Of a DNA stretch of 64,000 nt, positions 43,739 through 56,108 are shown piece after piece. How positions within the stretch are numbered: the first letter of the stretch is position 1; each line of letters opens with the position of its first letter. The stretch spans positions 85,558-149,557 of the forward strand of contig ML986706.1 of the NCBI GenBank assembly GCA_010094045.1, written 5' to 3'. The position numbers and the translations under genes are program-made. This DNA is from Lojkania enalia. Taxonomy: Eukaryota; Ascomycota; Dothideomycetes; Pleosporales. Under the pieces are notes generated by a model. That model made no database searches. It saw nothing but the letters and a program-made list of their open reading frames with translations, and had not been told where the DNA came from.

Positions 43739-44884
43739 TCAAATCTTAGGTTTACCAGACGGATCGACCTTCGCCCTCCCAACGACATCGAGAGGCATCC
43801 ACCACGGATATGCGCTCACTGTCGTATTCTCCATCGTACCCTTAAATTTCGGTAACCTCTTCTCCATGAAAGACTGCACGCCTTCCTTATTATCCCTACA
43901 CCACATTAGCCAAATGTTGTTCTCGCTAAAAGCAGACACCACTTCGAGAATAATTAAAAAAGGGCCAGACGACGTACTTTGACTGAAACAATTCAAACAG
44001 GATCCTCGAATCCAGCAAATGCTGGCCCTCGGCGCTCCCCATGTCCCGGAACATCATCTCCTTCATCAGATACGTGCTTACCACGCTCGTATTCTTGACC
44101 ACTTCGCTCGCAACCTCGAGCGCCTTCGGTAGCACATCTTCAGGCATATCCACCGTATGCGCAAACAAGCCACTCCACATATCGTCGCTCGCGAGATAGG
44201 TGCTCCCGGTCGTGACGGCGTGCATGGCGCGCGAATGGCCGATGAGCCGGGGCAAGAAGTAGGATGAGCAAGCCTCCATAACGAGACCGCGGCGCGCGAA
44301 CACAAAGCCGATCTTGGCGGACTTGTAGGCGATGCGGATGTTCATAGGCAGCGTCATCGTGATGCCGACGCCAACCGCGGAGCCCTGGAGGGCAGCAATG
44401 GTGGGTTTCCGGCAGTGGTGGATCGAGAGGACGACTCTGCCGCCGCTGCTCACGTCAATGCGTTAACTATCTTTGCTTTTCACCAATCTGCTCCTAGATT
44501 TCTGTTTTTGCTACGTAGAGATCTTGCGGTGTGGGAATGTGTAGCGTAGGCCTAGAAAGGAGAGTTGGAGACATACCCATCCCTATGCTCGTTAATGGGC
44601 TCGTAGCCGCCCTTGAACCCAACATCTAGATCTGCCCCTGCGCAGAAGATCTTTCCCGTCCCTGTAAACACGATGCATTTTACGCGATCATCTACGTCGA
44701 ATTTCGAGTATGCGTCCTCGAGCTCAAGCATCATGGTGTTTGTGAAGGCATTGTAGTTCTTCGGACGGCACAGCGCGAGCACAATGATCGATGGGTCATG
44801 CACGTAGTGCTCGGTTTTTATTTGCGTATAAGGCAGAGAATTGTAAGATGCTGGGAGGGAGATGAGTGGTCGTGAGATGGGCAT
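43739..44884 (-). CDS. Enoyl-CoA hydratase/isomerase family protein
   Basis: Three exons: 44884-44577, 44445-43978 and 43895-43739 (933 nt, 310 residues). Crotonase fold: CRPKNYNAFTNTMMLELEDA, IFCAGADLDVGFKGG (oxyanion-hole region), RVVLSIHHCRKPTIAALQGS and AVGVGITMTLPMNIRIAYKS, then FVFARRGLVMEACSSYFLPR with the catalytic-position Glu. Splicing the last intron gives FQSKDNKEGVQSFMEKRLPK, a strongly conserved stretch. The C-terminus SGKPKI is not a clear PTS1, so peroxisomal location is not shown. Whether it is hydratase or delta3-delta2 isomerase cannot be told. It lies tail-to-tail with rpl20. Confidence 0.9.
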
Positions 44885-45420
44885 GGTGAAGATCTGACTA
44901 GTTGTACTCTACGGTTGATGGCGAGTTGCTGGGAATCGAAATTGCTGTAAGCTAAGGATGAGTATGTGGTTAGTTCTGAGATCAAACAAAATCCAGATGT
45001 CTATTGTAGATCTAGCGGTATGGCGCGCCATTGTTTAGGACATGCCTAGGTATACACGGAGGGGAAAGTAATCTGAGGTACGTGGCCGAGGTTGAGGTGA
45101 GTGATGATTTCCGGCTTGGCGGGGTCGGCCAATTGGAAAGGCGGGGCCCACAACACCACGATCGAACCTTGTAGTTCTTTAGGCCGTTCCCTTGTATTTA
45201 GTTACTATTCTAAGAAGCATTGATATACGTCCCATATCTGCAAGTGGGCTCATTAGTGGAGAAAGCGTAGAATGATTGATAAGACTTCTGCAATCAACGC
45301 AGCGGTCGGGGTTATTTTATTCACGGAGCAAGTTATACTCAAAGACTTCGAGTTCAAGGCATTGATTTGGGGTATCCTGATCGAGATCTCATCGAATTCC
45401 TTCCCAGTAAACATAAATCC
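44885..45420. other. Intergenic, 0.54 kb
   Basis: Promoter of the enoyl-CoA hydratase gene and 3' flank of rrp7. Nothing else is seen. Confidence 0.55.
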
Positions 45421-46469
45421 TCAAACTTCCGGTCGAATCTTTCCCCTGCGTTGCCTCATCTCTTCCACCCTCTTCCTATCGGCCTCAAACTTCTTCCTCA
45501 GCTCATTCTCCGCCTCCTTCCTCTTCTCTCTAGTCTGGAACCTATAGAAATCATCCTTAACACCGCTCTTCTTCTTCCTCTCCTCCAACTCTGCTTTCTT
45601 CTTCTCCGCCTGTTCTAACCGTGCCGGCCCAGATCTGCCGCCACGAGTCACTGTAATGAAACCATCTTCGTCGGGGACAGAGCGCTGTTTTGCTCGAAGC
45701 CTATTGCGAGCTAATTCCGCGCGGTTGAATTGGGAAAGATATGCATTTATCGAGGCCTGCAGCGCTTCTCTAGGTGGATACTTCATCGCGTGATGTTTCC
45801 TGTATCCTGCACAACTCGTTAGCCACAAACTCCGACTAACCTATCCCATTCCAAAGCCGGGTGAGAACTATAGAGGAAAAACTTACGCTCAACACCCAAA
45901 CCCTCGCTCCCTTTCCACTGCACCTCCCTCCTCTCCTTAATAACCTTCTGGACCTCCTTCCAAGCTCCCTTCATACTCCCGCGATCCACAAACACCACAA
46001 CCGCACAGCCCCCACTCCTCCTCAACTCCCCGGGCCAAATCTTCGGCAAACTACTCGTCTCATCTTCAACCACACCCTCCGCCACAATCTCCTCATCTCT
46101 CTTCCTCTTCTTGCCCCTCTGTTCCCCATCCTTCTTGCCAGCATCCGTCCGCCATCGTTTCAAGGTCGGCGCAGCAGGGACCGAAGAATCGAAGACCACG
46201 CTCGCGACGCGAGACCCGCCTAATTGGTCGGCGAACAGTGCACGGAGATTTCCTTCATTCGCATCGAACGGCACATTGCTTATGAATAGACTTCGTTCGT
46301 CTAGGGCGGTGGGGTGGGCTGGTTCGTGCGGTTTGATGTAGAGGTAGTGTTTCGCATCGGCGCAGGTTTTTGGCAGACTAGGGAAGCTGGGCAGAGAGAG
46401 CGGGAAAATCGCAAAGCCGGAAACAGATTCAGGTATTTTATTTTGCTCTTTGCGTATTTCGGAGGGCAT
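45421..46469 (-). CDS. rrp7: Ribosomal RNA-processing protein Rrp7
   Basis: Two exons: 46469-45887 and 45806-45421 (969 nt, 322 residues). Rrp7 works in the nucleolus in early pre-18S processing, within the UTP-C part of the small-subunit processome. Near the start, GFAIFPLSLPSFPSLPK and HYLYIKPHEP precede an RRM-like region, DERSLFISNVPFDANEGNLR, which carries a Lys/Arg insertion (GKKRKRDEE). The spliced C-terminal domain is the Rrp7 signature: long charged helices (RLEQAEKKKAELEERKKKSG) preceded by DEDGFITVTRGGR, and DDFYRFQTREKRKEAENELR. The ATG at 46469 fits the family better than one 45 nt earlier. Confidence 0.93.
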
Positions 46470-46982
46470 GGTAAGCGTGCGCCGTGAATTGCTGGCTTGT
46501 AGTGCGAAGGGCAAGTGGAATGTTGATTTGGAGAAATTTCAGCAGGGATGGCACGGTTGTGGCTTGGCAAACCACGTGCGAAAGTATTCACAGTAGTGCC
46601 GGGGTAAAGATAAAAAGTATTGTGTTCTACGTCAGTTCACTTCATGTTGTGATTATTTGATAGATAGCCTTCTCATTACAGAAAGAACGGTAGGGGATGG
46701 AGTACGACGAACTCCTACTCATAGCTGAATACTCTTTATATTCGAATACTTTTAGAGAAGTACATTAGAAAAACATATCAACAAAGCCCATCCAGCATAC
46801 ATACTCATGACATCGTGAGGGTACTTTCAATCCCGAAAAAAGCTGATACCCTATCAGCCCATCGAACACCATCCTTTGTCCGAGCCATCGCATCCGAAGT
46901 GTTCCGTACAAGCCGAAGGCCCGCTCCCAGATTCGTAATGCGTGGCAAAATCGCTGAACAAACATAGCAGACAACACTACGG
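46470..46982. other. Intergenic, 0.5 kb
   Basis: Upstream region of rrp7 and 3' flank of the SYLF gene; no other feature. Confidence 0.55.
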
Positions 46983-49043
46983 TTATTTGAAGCTTCCCGG
47001 AATTTCCTTGACCGGAGAGGGCGGAATTGATTGGAAATCATCTTTTTCTTCTTTCTTTGGTGCCTCAGTGCCTTCGAACTTCGGCTGGAGCCTGTTGCTG
47101 ACGTGTTCGAGACCTTCAATGGAGGAGATGCTTACTTGCGATGAGGCCGAGGAGCCATCGTTCTTGAGTGACGGCGTAGATGGGGGGCTCGGATTGGATG
47201 CAACTATGGGGGATTGCCCTACAGATGCATCCTGTGTAGAGTTATCGTTGGCGACACGAGAATCGACGCTGAGCTTGTTGCGGAAAGGGTTTCGAGGAGG
47301 TAGCTTTGGAGGCATTGGCTTCGCGACTTGAACAACACGCGCACGAGTGATAAGCTGAGGTGCTGCTGCCTGGTGAACTTCGTGAACGACGGGCTCTTCA
47401 TACTCCGCATCGTCATCGTCCAATTCAACATTCTGCAGCGCTTTGGAATCAGGCTGTGAGTTTGATGAACCATTTTCCGCCTCATCCTTCAGTCTCCTCG
47501 GTGTATGATTTATTTCGTCTTCCTCCTCGTCCGTGCTTTTGCCTTCTGGGATATCTGCCATCTTGGGGCTGCTTTGTTCAGACCTTGGTGGTAGAGGAGG
47601 TGGTACTTTGATGGGAGATGGTGCTTCAAAATCTGTTTGCGTGCTCATGTCTACCATCGTCGAGCTTCGTTCCGTTCGGTCCATAATGCTGCTAATAGTG
47701 CTAGTTCGCCAACTAGATCGTCTGCTAATACTCCGGCCATCTATACTCGACCGATCCATAGATCTTCTGAAGGTGCTGTAGATAGGACTTGTTGGGCTAG
47801 GCTTGAACTCAAATTGCTCACTTGTGGGCCTCTTTTGAGTCCCTGCTTCGCGAATCTCCAAGCCTGCATTTTGCAATGCCAGAACGCCGAATGGATCTGG
47901 GTCTTCTTTATCTGGAATACCGAAAGTAGTTTCGGTTTCAGTGTCTATTTCGTAGTCCGCGGGCGGCGGCTCCTCGGGAATGAGAGATTCATCAACATCG
48001 GTGTCACCTTGCGCCGCTCGAATGGTCTCCAAGAGCTTCCGGGTTTCATAGGGCGGATGCTGTACTTTTCCTTTTAAGATATCGGCGACAGGAATCCGCT
48101 CCCCGTAGAAGCGTTCATTCTCATCGGTCCGCTCGATGACGATCGTTCCGTCGACTTGCACCCCGGCATAAAATCCTCGAGATTTCAGATACGTGAACAG
48201 AGGTGCCTGCCGCTTATGTACCTCTGTTTCTAGCATCCCTCCCATGCCAACCGGGCCGGCAACTGCGCTGATTTCTCCACCTAGTGTGCAGCGCACACTG
48301 GAGAACGCATCTAGAGCCTTCTGTGTATTGATCACGACAACACAGTCGTAGATGTCAACGCCAACAAGGAAGCCCAGGCCCGCAGTATGCAGCATAATTC
48401 CCGATGGCGGCGACCAAGTACCGTCTTCTTTGCGCGCAACCAGTACTCCGCTTCCGCCAGCTCCGGACACCCACAAGCCGGTTCGCATGGTCGTGAATAT
48501 CGCAAGGCCCTTCGCATTTTTGATGACCTGTCGGTGGCTTGTTAGTCTAGTCGATTCTCTTTTTCTCAAATTGTAACAGCATTTCCAATTATGGTCGGAC
48601 AACCGTTTCCAGACTTGCGTCCCATAATGCTTGAGAAGCGTGTGAAATGCTTGTTCCGACCCAGCCGCGAGTTGGCCGATGTTGGAAGAGAGAAAAAATA
48701 GCAGTACATACCTCTATGGGTATTTTCTTCAGCACTCTCTGTTTGCGCTTTGGTCCGTCCTCAGTCGGACGTTCTTCTTCTTGATAGAACCCATCCTCTA
48801 CGTCACCGTTAGTTGCGAGTCGGCGGTGTTTAGATAGACCAACTCACTGCAAAAGCTCTTCAGAATGCGCGCGGCCTTGTCGGATTCCTTGTCAAGTGTG
48901 GTCGGCCAGAAGGCTTCAGAGCCTAGCTTGTTGCTAAGTCTGTTGACAGGCGCACCGAGCTTGTCGGCCCATCCCCAGACTTTGTCGAAGCCAGCCTTGG
49001 AGCCGGTTTTAGTTCTCTGCCACATGCCCTGGTTGTTGACCAT
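46983..49043 (-). CDS. SYLF-domain (Ysc84-type) protein with Pro-rich tail
   Basis: Three exons: 49043-48848, 48797-48712 and 48527-46983 (1,827 nt, 608 residues). The N-terminal SYLF/DUF500 domain (about 40-270) shows KVWGWADKLGAPVNRLSNKL, VIKNAKGLAIFTTMRTGLWV and SGAGGSGVLVARKEDGTWSP, followed by GLGFLVGVDIYDCVVVINTQ. SYLF domains bind phosphoinositides and actin and act at endocytic sites. The remaining 330 residues are low-complexity: Ser/Arg-rich, acidic (DEEEDEINH), and with Pro-rich SH3 ligands (PPPLPPR, PKLPPRNP). Ysc84/Lsb3 proteins end in an SH3 domain; none is seen here, so this is the SH3-less fungal type that may bind an SH3 partner. Confidence 0.9.
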
Positions 49044-50226
49044 GGCTGCGGCTGGAGGCTTCGCAGCCGGATGGGGGGGTTGCGGGGGGTTTTTCAGTAA
49101 ACAGAGCGACCGAAATTAGACATTAGAAGCGCGGCGGTTCTTGACATAGAGGGGGTCGCACGACATGGGGGCAGAGCAGCAAAGGCTATCCACTCTGCAA
49201 GACGGAGTTGGGGGCTGGCACAGTGGGCAAGACGCGCACAACAGAGCGTTATAGATGGCCAGCAGGCAGCCGGTAGGCGGCGGCAGCGCCGTCCACCGTT
49301 AGCAAATACGTCAAGAGGCGCTCGTCAGCCCATCGCGTCAGTCAGCAGGGCCTGGTCGACGGTCGACGTGGGCACTACCACTCCTACTGGGCAGCCGACA
49401 GCGAGTCCGAACGAAGACGCTAGCCCGGCCGACTCCGGGTACCTTAATCTTCGGGTGGCGACCCCTGCAGCGATGCGCGTCCCTTGCTGGAAAAGCTGGC
49501 AAATTCAATATTCAATATCTGGAATTGCCTGTCTTGGGGCGCACATGGTCATTCCTGCACATGCACCACGGTTGGAGTCCGGACGGCCCAGACTGGGGGG
49601 CGAGCCTAGTGGCGCCTGATTCGCCGATGCAGATAAGCACACCAGCCTGCCATGGACGATGAGCGACGAGCGACGAGCGACGAGTCCGCAGCGCAAGCAT
49701 CTCGGACAGGATGGATGCAGCGGCGGGCCCGCACGTGCAAGAGTCGAGATTCCGGGGCAGAAAACAAATGAGCGAGAGATTAATATCCGAATCGTGCATG
49801 CCGAGCGACATGGGCGAGCCAGGATACAGCTTGGGCGAGCGCAGAGCGCAGTGCTCAGTCGTGGTCTAGCCCTGGAGGTCCCCGGCCGAGGTCCTGCCTC
49901 TATCACGTGATCGATCGGCGCAATTCTGGATGACTAAGGGTCCGGCACGGCGAAAAGTTTGTCCGGCGCGTTGCTGCGATCGCGGGCGCAAGCGCGTCCA
50001 GCTGTTTTGAGCTTCCCGTCTTCCTGTCTATGCACGCCGAGTCGACTTTGTTTGCGGCGCCCCCAATTCCTAGCCAGTCGCAACAAGCTATACTTGCTTC
50101 ACTCTCTGGCAAATGATTCCTGCATACCTCTAGTATTCGGGATTGCAAGCACTCCATTGCCCCTACCCACCCCGATCCGACGGACTCTTTTCAGCGTCGA
50201 CGTAGCTTCGTCAGAATAGAGGCGCA
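49044..50226. other. Divergent intergenic region, 1.2 kb
   Basis: Promoters of the SYLF gene and nup85. Contains a 7-nt tandem repeat, GAGCGAC in three copies, at 49661-49681. No gene is supported. Confidence 0.6.
49661..49681. repeat. GAGCGAC x3 tandem repeat
   Basis: Three copies of a 7-nt unit in the divergent promoter region between the SYLF gene and nup85. Confidence 0.75.
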
Positions 50227-53200
50227 ATGTTTCGCGCCCAGGCTTCATCGCCTCCCTCTACGCCAGACTCCCATCGCACTAGTCGCAATGCGCCATCGAC
50301 TACCCCTGCTGGTCCACCGCCGGGCGGGTCATTCATGCCTTCCTCCACCCCAGCTGGACCGCCTCCAGCAAGCCTCTTCGGCAATTCGCAGTTCAATCTC
50401 AGCAACACACGACCTCTGAACTTCAGCAATTCAACATTCGGAAGCTCTCCCCCGAAGACAGAGCTTTTCGGCGTAGGCAGTGCATCATTTGGCGTGTCCA
50501 CCTCCGGTCGTCCTGGCTCGCAACGCGGCCGCTCTGGCTTCCGCGTTCCTAGCAGCACCCCGTCGCAGCCTGAAGACAGCGAGGAAGGAGATGGCGATGA
50601 AGAGGATGGCGACGAAGAGGAGCAAGACGAGGACATGGATGATGAAGAGATAGAGGGTGAGGGTGAGGATGAGGATGAGGATGAGGATGAAGACGAAGAG
50701 ATAGACGAGGATGAAGAAGAAGGCTCTGAGGGAGAGCAGGAGACTATATCACCTCATGGGCGCTCGCAAGGCGGGAGTAAATTCTCTCACTCTATCGTTT
50801 CGCGGAGCAGCACCTCGCAACAGCAAGCCTATAGCCCTTCGATCGTGCGCTCCGGCGCGAAACAGTCTCAATACGACCTAGTAAACCTAGCAAAGGGCCT
50901 TGCACCTTGTACCAGCCCCGCTCCTCTTCAGGAGTCGGACGACATAATACTAGAAACGGAGCGGCTTATGACGAAGTTGCATCAGTCGGCAACAAGAGAC
51001 ACTATTGAACAGAAAACCGATGTGCTAGTCGAGGTAGCACAGGAATTAGCCTTATTATGGCAGGCATCGTCTCAAATCTCGTCGACAGGAAGCTTGTCTA
51101 CATCAACGCAGTCAGCAAGCATCTCGCCTCTTGCAGGTGCAAGTCGGTTGACCCACCTCCTGCTCAATATCCATTACCCCCCATACTTTAACTACGATAA
51201 TAGGTCGTCGAGACTATCGCTTGTCTCTACCCTTGCCGATGCGAAGCATTTCACGCCAATTCCTAAAGTGCTACTTGATTGGCTGAATACTTATCACAAC
51301 ACTGTTTCTGAGGTTGGAATGGTGCTAAGGCAAAACCGAGGATATTCGGCTGATCCTGCATTTTGGGACGCCGTCCATGTCTCGGCTCTCAGGGGGAACT
51401 TTGCAGCCACATTAAAGCTGCTAAAGGGGGCACAATTTGAGGTCGCAGATACAGCTGACCAGGACAAACTGGGCACGGAAGGATACCGGGGGTCTCATCT
51501 CACCCATGCTAACACAGCAGCGGATGCCGCAGTTAAATTGCTTCACGAATGTCCCGCCCTTGTTTCGGAGAACTGGGACATCAAAGGGCAGGACTGGAAT
51601 ATTTTTAGGCGGCGTGTGCAACAGGCTGCTAATGATCTCCAAGAGTTTGCTGAAGGGGATAGCCAGAACAGGCACAACTTTTCCCATTCATTTCAGGCTT
51701 CACACTTTGGACTTTCCCAGTCACAGAATAATTTCAATCTGAGCATCGCAAGTCGTAAGGCAGAGAGCAAGGTCCCTTGGTCCGTTTATGAGAATCTCAA
51801 CAGGTTGTACAAGCTACTCCTGGGTGGCGAGGCGGAAATAATAGCGTTATCATCAGACTGGATTGAGGCTACAATAGGGCTCGCGGTCTGGTGGAGCGGA
51901 GAAGATGACGATGTTCCCCAAGGCAGTCTTGCAGCCAGCCGAGCTTCAATTGCGCGGTCGCAACGTCTTCGGCCAGTGGACATCACTCCCGTTCAAGCAT
52001 ACTGCCAGCGATTGTCGTCTGCCTTGGCCGCTGTTCTTGAAAGCGAAGAAGATTTCAGCATCAATACTACGGACTCCGTTGAAGTTGGTCTCGCTTGTAT
52101 CTTTGACAACAACATTGAAGGTATTTTACAAATTATTCGCAGCTGGTCTCTTTCCCTTGCTTCTGCAATAGGAGAAGTGGCCAGTAATGGTGACTGGTTT
52201 CCCCGTGCGGATGGCATCCTCGATCAATTTGACCAAAGTGACTTAATGGTTCTGAGCTACAACGAACAGCAACCAGTCAGATTTTCTAAAGACGATCTTC
52301 TTATAGCTTATGCAAAAACTCTCTCCACGAAAGAGAAAATTTCTAGCTCGGACGGCACAACAGGGCGCGAAGGATGGGAACTAGCCATCCAAGTTTTGGG
52401 GAGGTTAAACGACCAGCGAGTCGCCAACGAAAGGATACAAGCACTTCTAGAGGATCTCCCTCTTCAGTCAACCGAACGGGTTGACAAAATCTCGCAGTTG
52501 TGTTTCGATTTGGGCCTGTCACATCAAGCCCGCGCGGTAGCTTTAGTATGTTTCCGCCATCACATAAATGAATGAGGACTAACGCTTCATAGAAATACGC
52601 TGATCATCTGCGACATAATACCCACAACTACGGAGATACACTTCTATACTATGCTCAAGCACACGATGGGGCCAGAATCCAAGAGGTCCTACGTGTGCTT
52701 GTTGCGCATTGTCTTGTCAAATCCATTGCATACCCTCCTCTCGCTGAACTAGACGACAGCTTGCATGCTTTGATTGCCTCGCCCAAGCAAACACTCACCA
52801 GGCTTGCGCGTACTGACCCAGAAGGCGCACACCTTCTATCTAATTGCCTAAGCGGATATGCCACCATTCGCAAATTCTATGATCTCAGAGATGAAGAAAT
52901 ATTGGTTGAAGATGGAGAACGACCGGCGCATAGACCATTGGCTAGAAAACGTGCAGCTGCAAATGCACTGATGGTAATAATCGCCAGTGCGGCTTCCAGC
53001 ATACGAGGGGGACTCTACGATCCCGAGGTCGAGACAGTGGTTCAGGTGGATGTCCTATTAAATTTGCTTGGGGAGGCGCTCGTTTTTGTGAATCGTAAGC
53101 TTTCCCGACCATTTTTCGCTAACATGTGTTACTTACAATTCATGATAGAACCCAAACGAATGCTCACGCTTAAGCACCTCTATTCCCTCCTTGCTGCAGT

Positions 53201-53567
53201 CGAAGACATCGATACTGCTCCTTCCATGATCCGCAACCAGACAGAAGAGTGCCTTCATACGACCCTTTTAGCCGCCCACGATGGATCTGTACCATCACCG
53301 CGGTCGACTCTACAGAAATCTACATCAAATCTCACCACAGCGTCAAGTCAATACTCTTTAATTGGGAGCACAGACCTCTCTTCGGATGCTCAGAGCATAG
53401 AAAGTAGCACCGTGTTAGTAAAGGGAGGCAATGTGGATGATGCTAAGAGGGCCTGGGACTGGAGAAAAGGTTTCCGAAAGGCTGCAAAAGGGGAGGATGT
53501 TATCCGGATATTGAGATTAGGGATTGCGAAGGAGATTGCGAGGGCTTTTGTTGAAGGGGAAGTGTGA
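50227..53567 (+). CDS. nup85: Nucleoporin Nup85 with an FG-containing, acidic N-terminal extension
   Basis: Scaffold subunit of the nuclear-pore Y-complex (Nup84 complex). Three exons: 50227-52545, 52593-53094 and 53149-53567 (3,240 nt, 1,079 residues). The Nup85 helical domain begins after about residue 210; useful marks are FTPIPKVLLDWLNTYHNTVS, WDAVHVSALRGNFAATLKLL and DWIEATIGLAVWWSGEDDDV. Splicing gives ALKYADHLRHNTHNYGD and VNQPKRMLTLKHLYSLLAAV. Residues 1-110 are Ser/Pro/Gly-rich with four FG dipeptides (LFG, TFG, LFG, SFG). Residues about 119-175 are almost pure Asp/Glu. These two pieces are not part of the known fold. The 3' end is 176 nt from the convergent D-amino-acid oxidase stop. 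Confidence 0.93.
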
Positions 53568-53743
53568 GAGAGATTACATGATACCGTAAAATATGTTGAG
53601 ATATGCGGAACTAGTCGGCAATGGAAGCAAAAGCTTTGCATTACTATCGAACATGAAAGGCTCCAGAATCACGGCATACCTCTGACACTCACCATCCAAT
53701 TTCCGAGCTACATCATCAGGACCTCTTACGTGAATCTCCCTTT

Positions 53744-55133
53744 TCAAAGCTTTGCATTGGATTCCAGCATTTTCTTCACTAATTCCACCGCCCGCTCCGC
53801 TGTGCCCCTGCACAAGTGTCAGTCAGATTGACATCAAAACATAGACCATCTTTGCGATAGAAGATGGTGCAAGATATAATATGTGCTTACCAAGAGGACT
53901 GATAGCCAGCACCGGAATGCCCATAGTTATGTACAACAGGGACATCCCACGTCCCCTTCTCGACTTCGATCCTCGGCCCGCCTTTCCTCGATGCTACATC
54001 TCATCCTTAGCATAGTTCTCCCGCACTCACCATATATAAGACCGAGATGAAAAATAGGAAAGAGGGAAGAAAAAGAAAGGGAAGGGGCCACTCACGCCTC
54101 AAACCAACGCCATGGCTCATAACCTGTAATTCCTCAGGCCTCCCCAACTCAGGACACAACTTACAGCACCGCTCGATGATGCTGCTGGCGAGCTCCAAGT
54201 CGACCTCCGCGTTCCAGTTCCCGTCCTGCCGGCTCCCGCCTAAGATCACGCCGCCGCCGAGCGGGCGCGGGAAGACGTACGTCGTCTCTGGGCTGATGCG
54301 GGCCGGGGAGCGGAAGTACATGCGCGGGATTGGCGTCTTGGGCTCAGCGACTAGGACGGTCTGGCCGCGGGTTGGGTAGAGCGAGGTGTCGCGAACGTCG
54401 GTCAGGTGCAGGGAACCGAGGCCCGTGCAGTTAAGTAGGACAGTGGTTGACGGGAAGTCGGTCAGGACCGCGGTGAGGGAGGAGTATTGGCGGCGGAGGA
54501 GGAGGATGTTGTGGGTCAGGGCTTCGTTTTGTAGCCTTGTTTAATAATAGATGTCAGCGGAAATGTTCGATACCCATGTGGGCGTCAACAGCAGTCAGTC
54601 AAGTTTTATGTAGGGAAGAGGAAAGGAAAGGGAAGGAGAGGGACTCACCATCCAAGATACACCTGCGTATTAATCCGAAATGTGCTCTGGAAATCTAGCC
54701 CAAAGACTGCGCCCTCAGGCAACTCCTCGCGCTCCAATTCCCTCATACCGCCCACCAACCCCTCGTACCACACTCGTCCCGTTCCCTCGCTTAGGATTCC
54801 GGCGTCCTCGATCCGGCTGTCGAATATACCCCTCAGCCCCATTCTTCCTAACCCTGCTTCGGGAAACTCGCGGCTGATGGCTTCGAACTTGCGAAATGTC
54901 ACTTCGTCGTATTTTTCCAAGGGTCCGTTGTCGTGGGCCATGGAGGACCAGTTCGCGCCGGCCCAGGGGGAGGTGTAGGATATGGAGCGGTCACCTGGGA
55001 AATATGCAGCCACAATAGTGATGAGGGAAGAAGGGCAGTGCTGGCGGAGTGAGAGGGCGGTCGTGAAGCCTATTACACCGGCACCGAAGACAAGGAAGTT
55101 AGGTTGTCCTTGGGACATTGCTGGATAGGACAT
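53744..55133 (-). CDS. Peroxisomal D-amino-acid oxidase (FAD-dependent)
   Basis: Oxidises D-amino acids to oxo-acids, releasing NH3 and H2O2. Four exons: 55133-54649, 54535-54096, 53993-53891 and 53807-53744 (1,092 nt, 363 residues). FAD-binding GAGVIGFTTALSL is at about residues 18-30. SYTSPWAGANW matches the conserved fungal loop. Joining exons 1 and 2 gives QVYLGWLQNEALTHN. NCTGLGS, RGQTVLVAEPKTPI and GGVILGGSRQDGNWN are further DAO marks. Exons 3-4 give GLRPSRKGGPRIE and HNYGHSGAGYQSSWGTAER, the conserved FAD/substrate end. The last three residues, AKL, are a PTS1. Start is 55133 or the next ATG at 55118. Neighbour of a catalase on the same strand. Confidence 0.94.
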
Positions 55134-56108
55134 TTGGGGGCTATACGGATTATGATGAGGGAACTAATATTCTGTGATGAGTTGCCCAAAAAATATATAT
55201 ATATATATATATTTGTTTAAATAACTTAAATTCAAAAGTAGAGACGGTTATCGAGGAGATTGAACGGATGATCCAGAGATTCAAATGTGCGTGGAAGAAT
55301 GAACTACAATGTGAAATAGAATTGCAATTTTTATATCCCAAGACATGCGGACTTCATCCTCCGCAGTCCTATCGCGCTAATCTTCAGCTTCCCCGTCGGG
55401 CAACCCAACTGCGGCGAGGGCTACATTTTAAGCTCAATCCGCGCCCCAATACTTGCACACATCATACGATAGCGGGCCGCTAAAGCCTTATGAAAGGGCT
55501 CATCTACAGCTGGAGCGTAGAATTGGTGTTGAAGAGATAACGGAGGCTGAACCGCGATGACATCAGTGTTCTCAATCGAGCTTAGTTTAAGCGCTCTTTA
55601 CGCCTTTTCTTCGGAATTCTCGGGACTACAAGCCACCCATCGGAATGGGTATCTGAGTCTCTTTCTTTCGAGGCCCTCCCATACACCATAGAACTGTAAA
55701 AAAGGAGAATATCGTTGAAGCTGGCTTCTATCGCTTTACAGCGCTGTTCAGCTTCTCTCATCTGTCTGTCTTAGACAATGACATTCTATATAGACCCCAG
55801 ATGCTTCTGCATAATAGTGTGAATCTTGTATCTGGAGTTCTCTTTTCCATAAGACACCCTATGTCCTAGTCAGCATAGGTACTGGGATTACATACTACTG
55901 CGATTAATGTTGGCACGCAAAGCTTACAAAGGTGGCTCTTAGAGATGAGACGAGATGCAATATAATCAAGGCAGTTTCATCAATAGATCTAAATCATTGA
56001 ACATGACGCTGAATCGTAAGGAATGAACTGGCATTACATAGGTACTATACACGCCATATCCATCCCAATATGTCCCATTAAACTCCGTTATAGTTAGGGC
56101 AGGAACCC
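55134..56108. other. Intergenic, 1 kb, with (AT)10 microsatellite
   Basis: Promoter of the D-amino-acid oxidase and 3' flank of the catalase. (AT)10 at 55193-55212. No gene. Confidence 0.6.
55193..55212. repeat. (AT)10 microsatellite
   Basis: Ten AT units about 60 nt upstream of the D-amino-acid oxidase start codon, hence in its promoter or leader. Confidence 0.85.

Noticed and set aside
45160..45175. tRNA B-box-like GGTTCGATC on the minus strand
   Set aside because: No A-box or acceptor-stem pairing at the proper distance; similar hits near 11,130 and 24,176 also fail.
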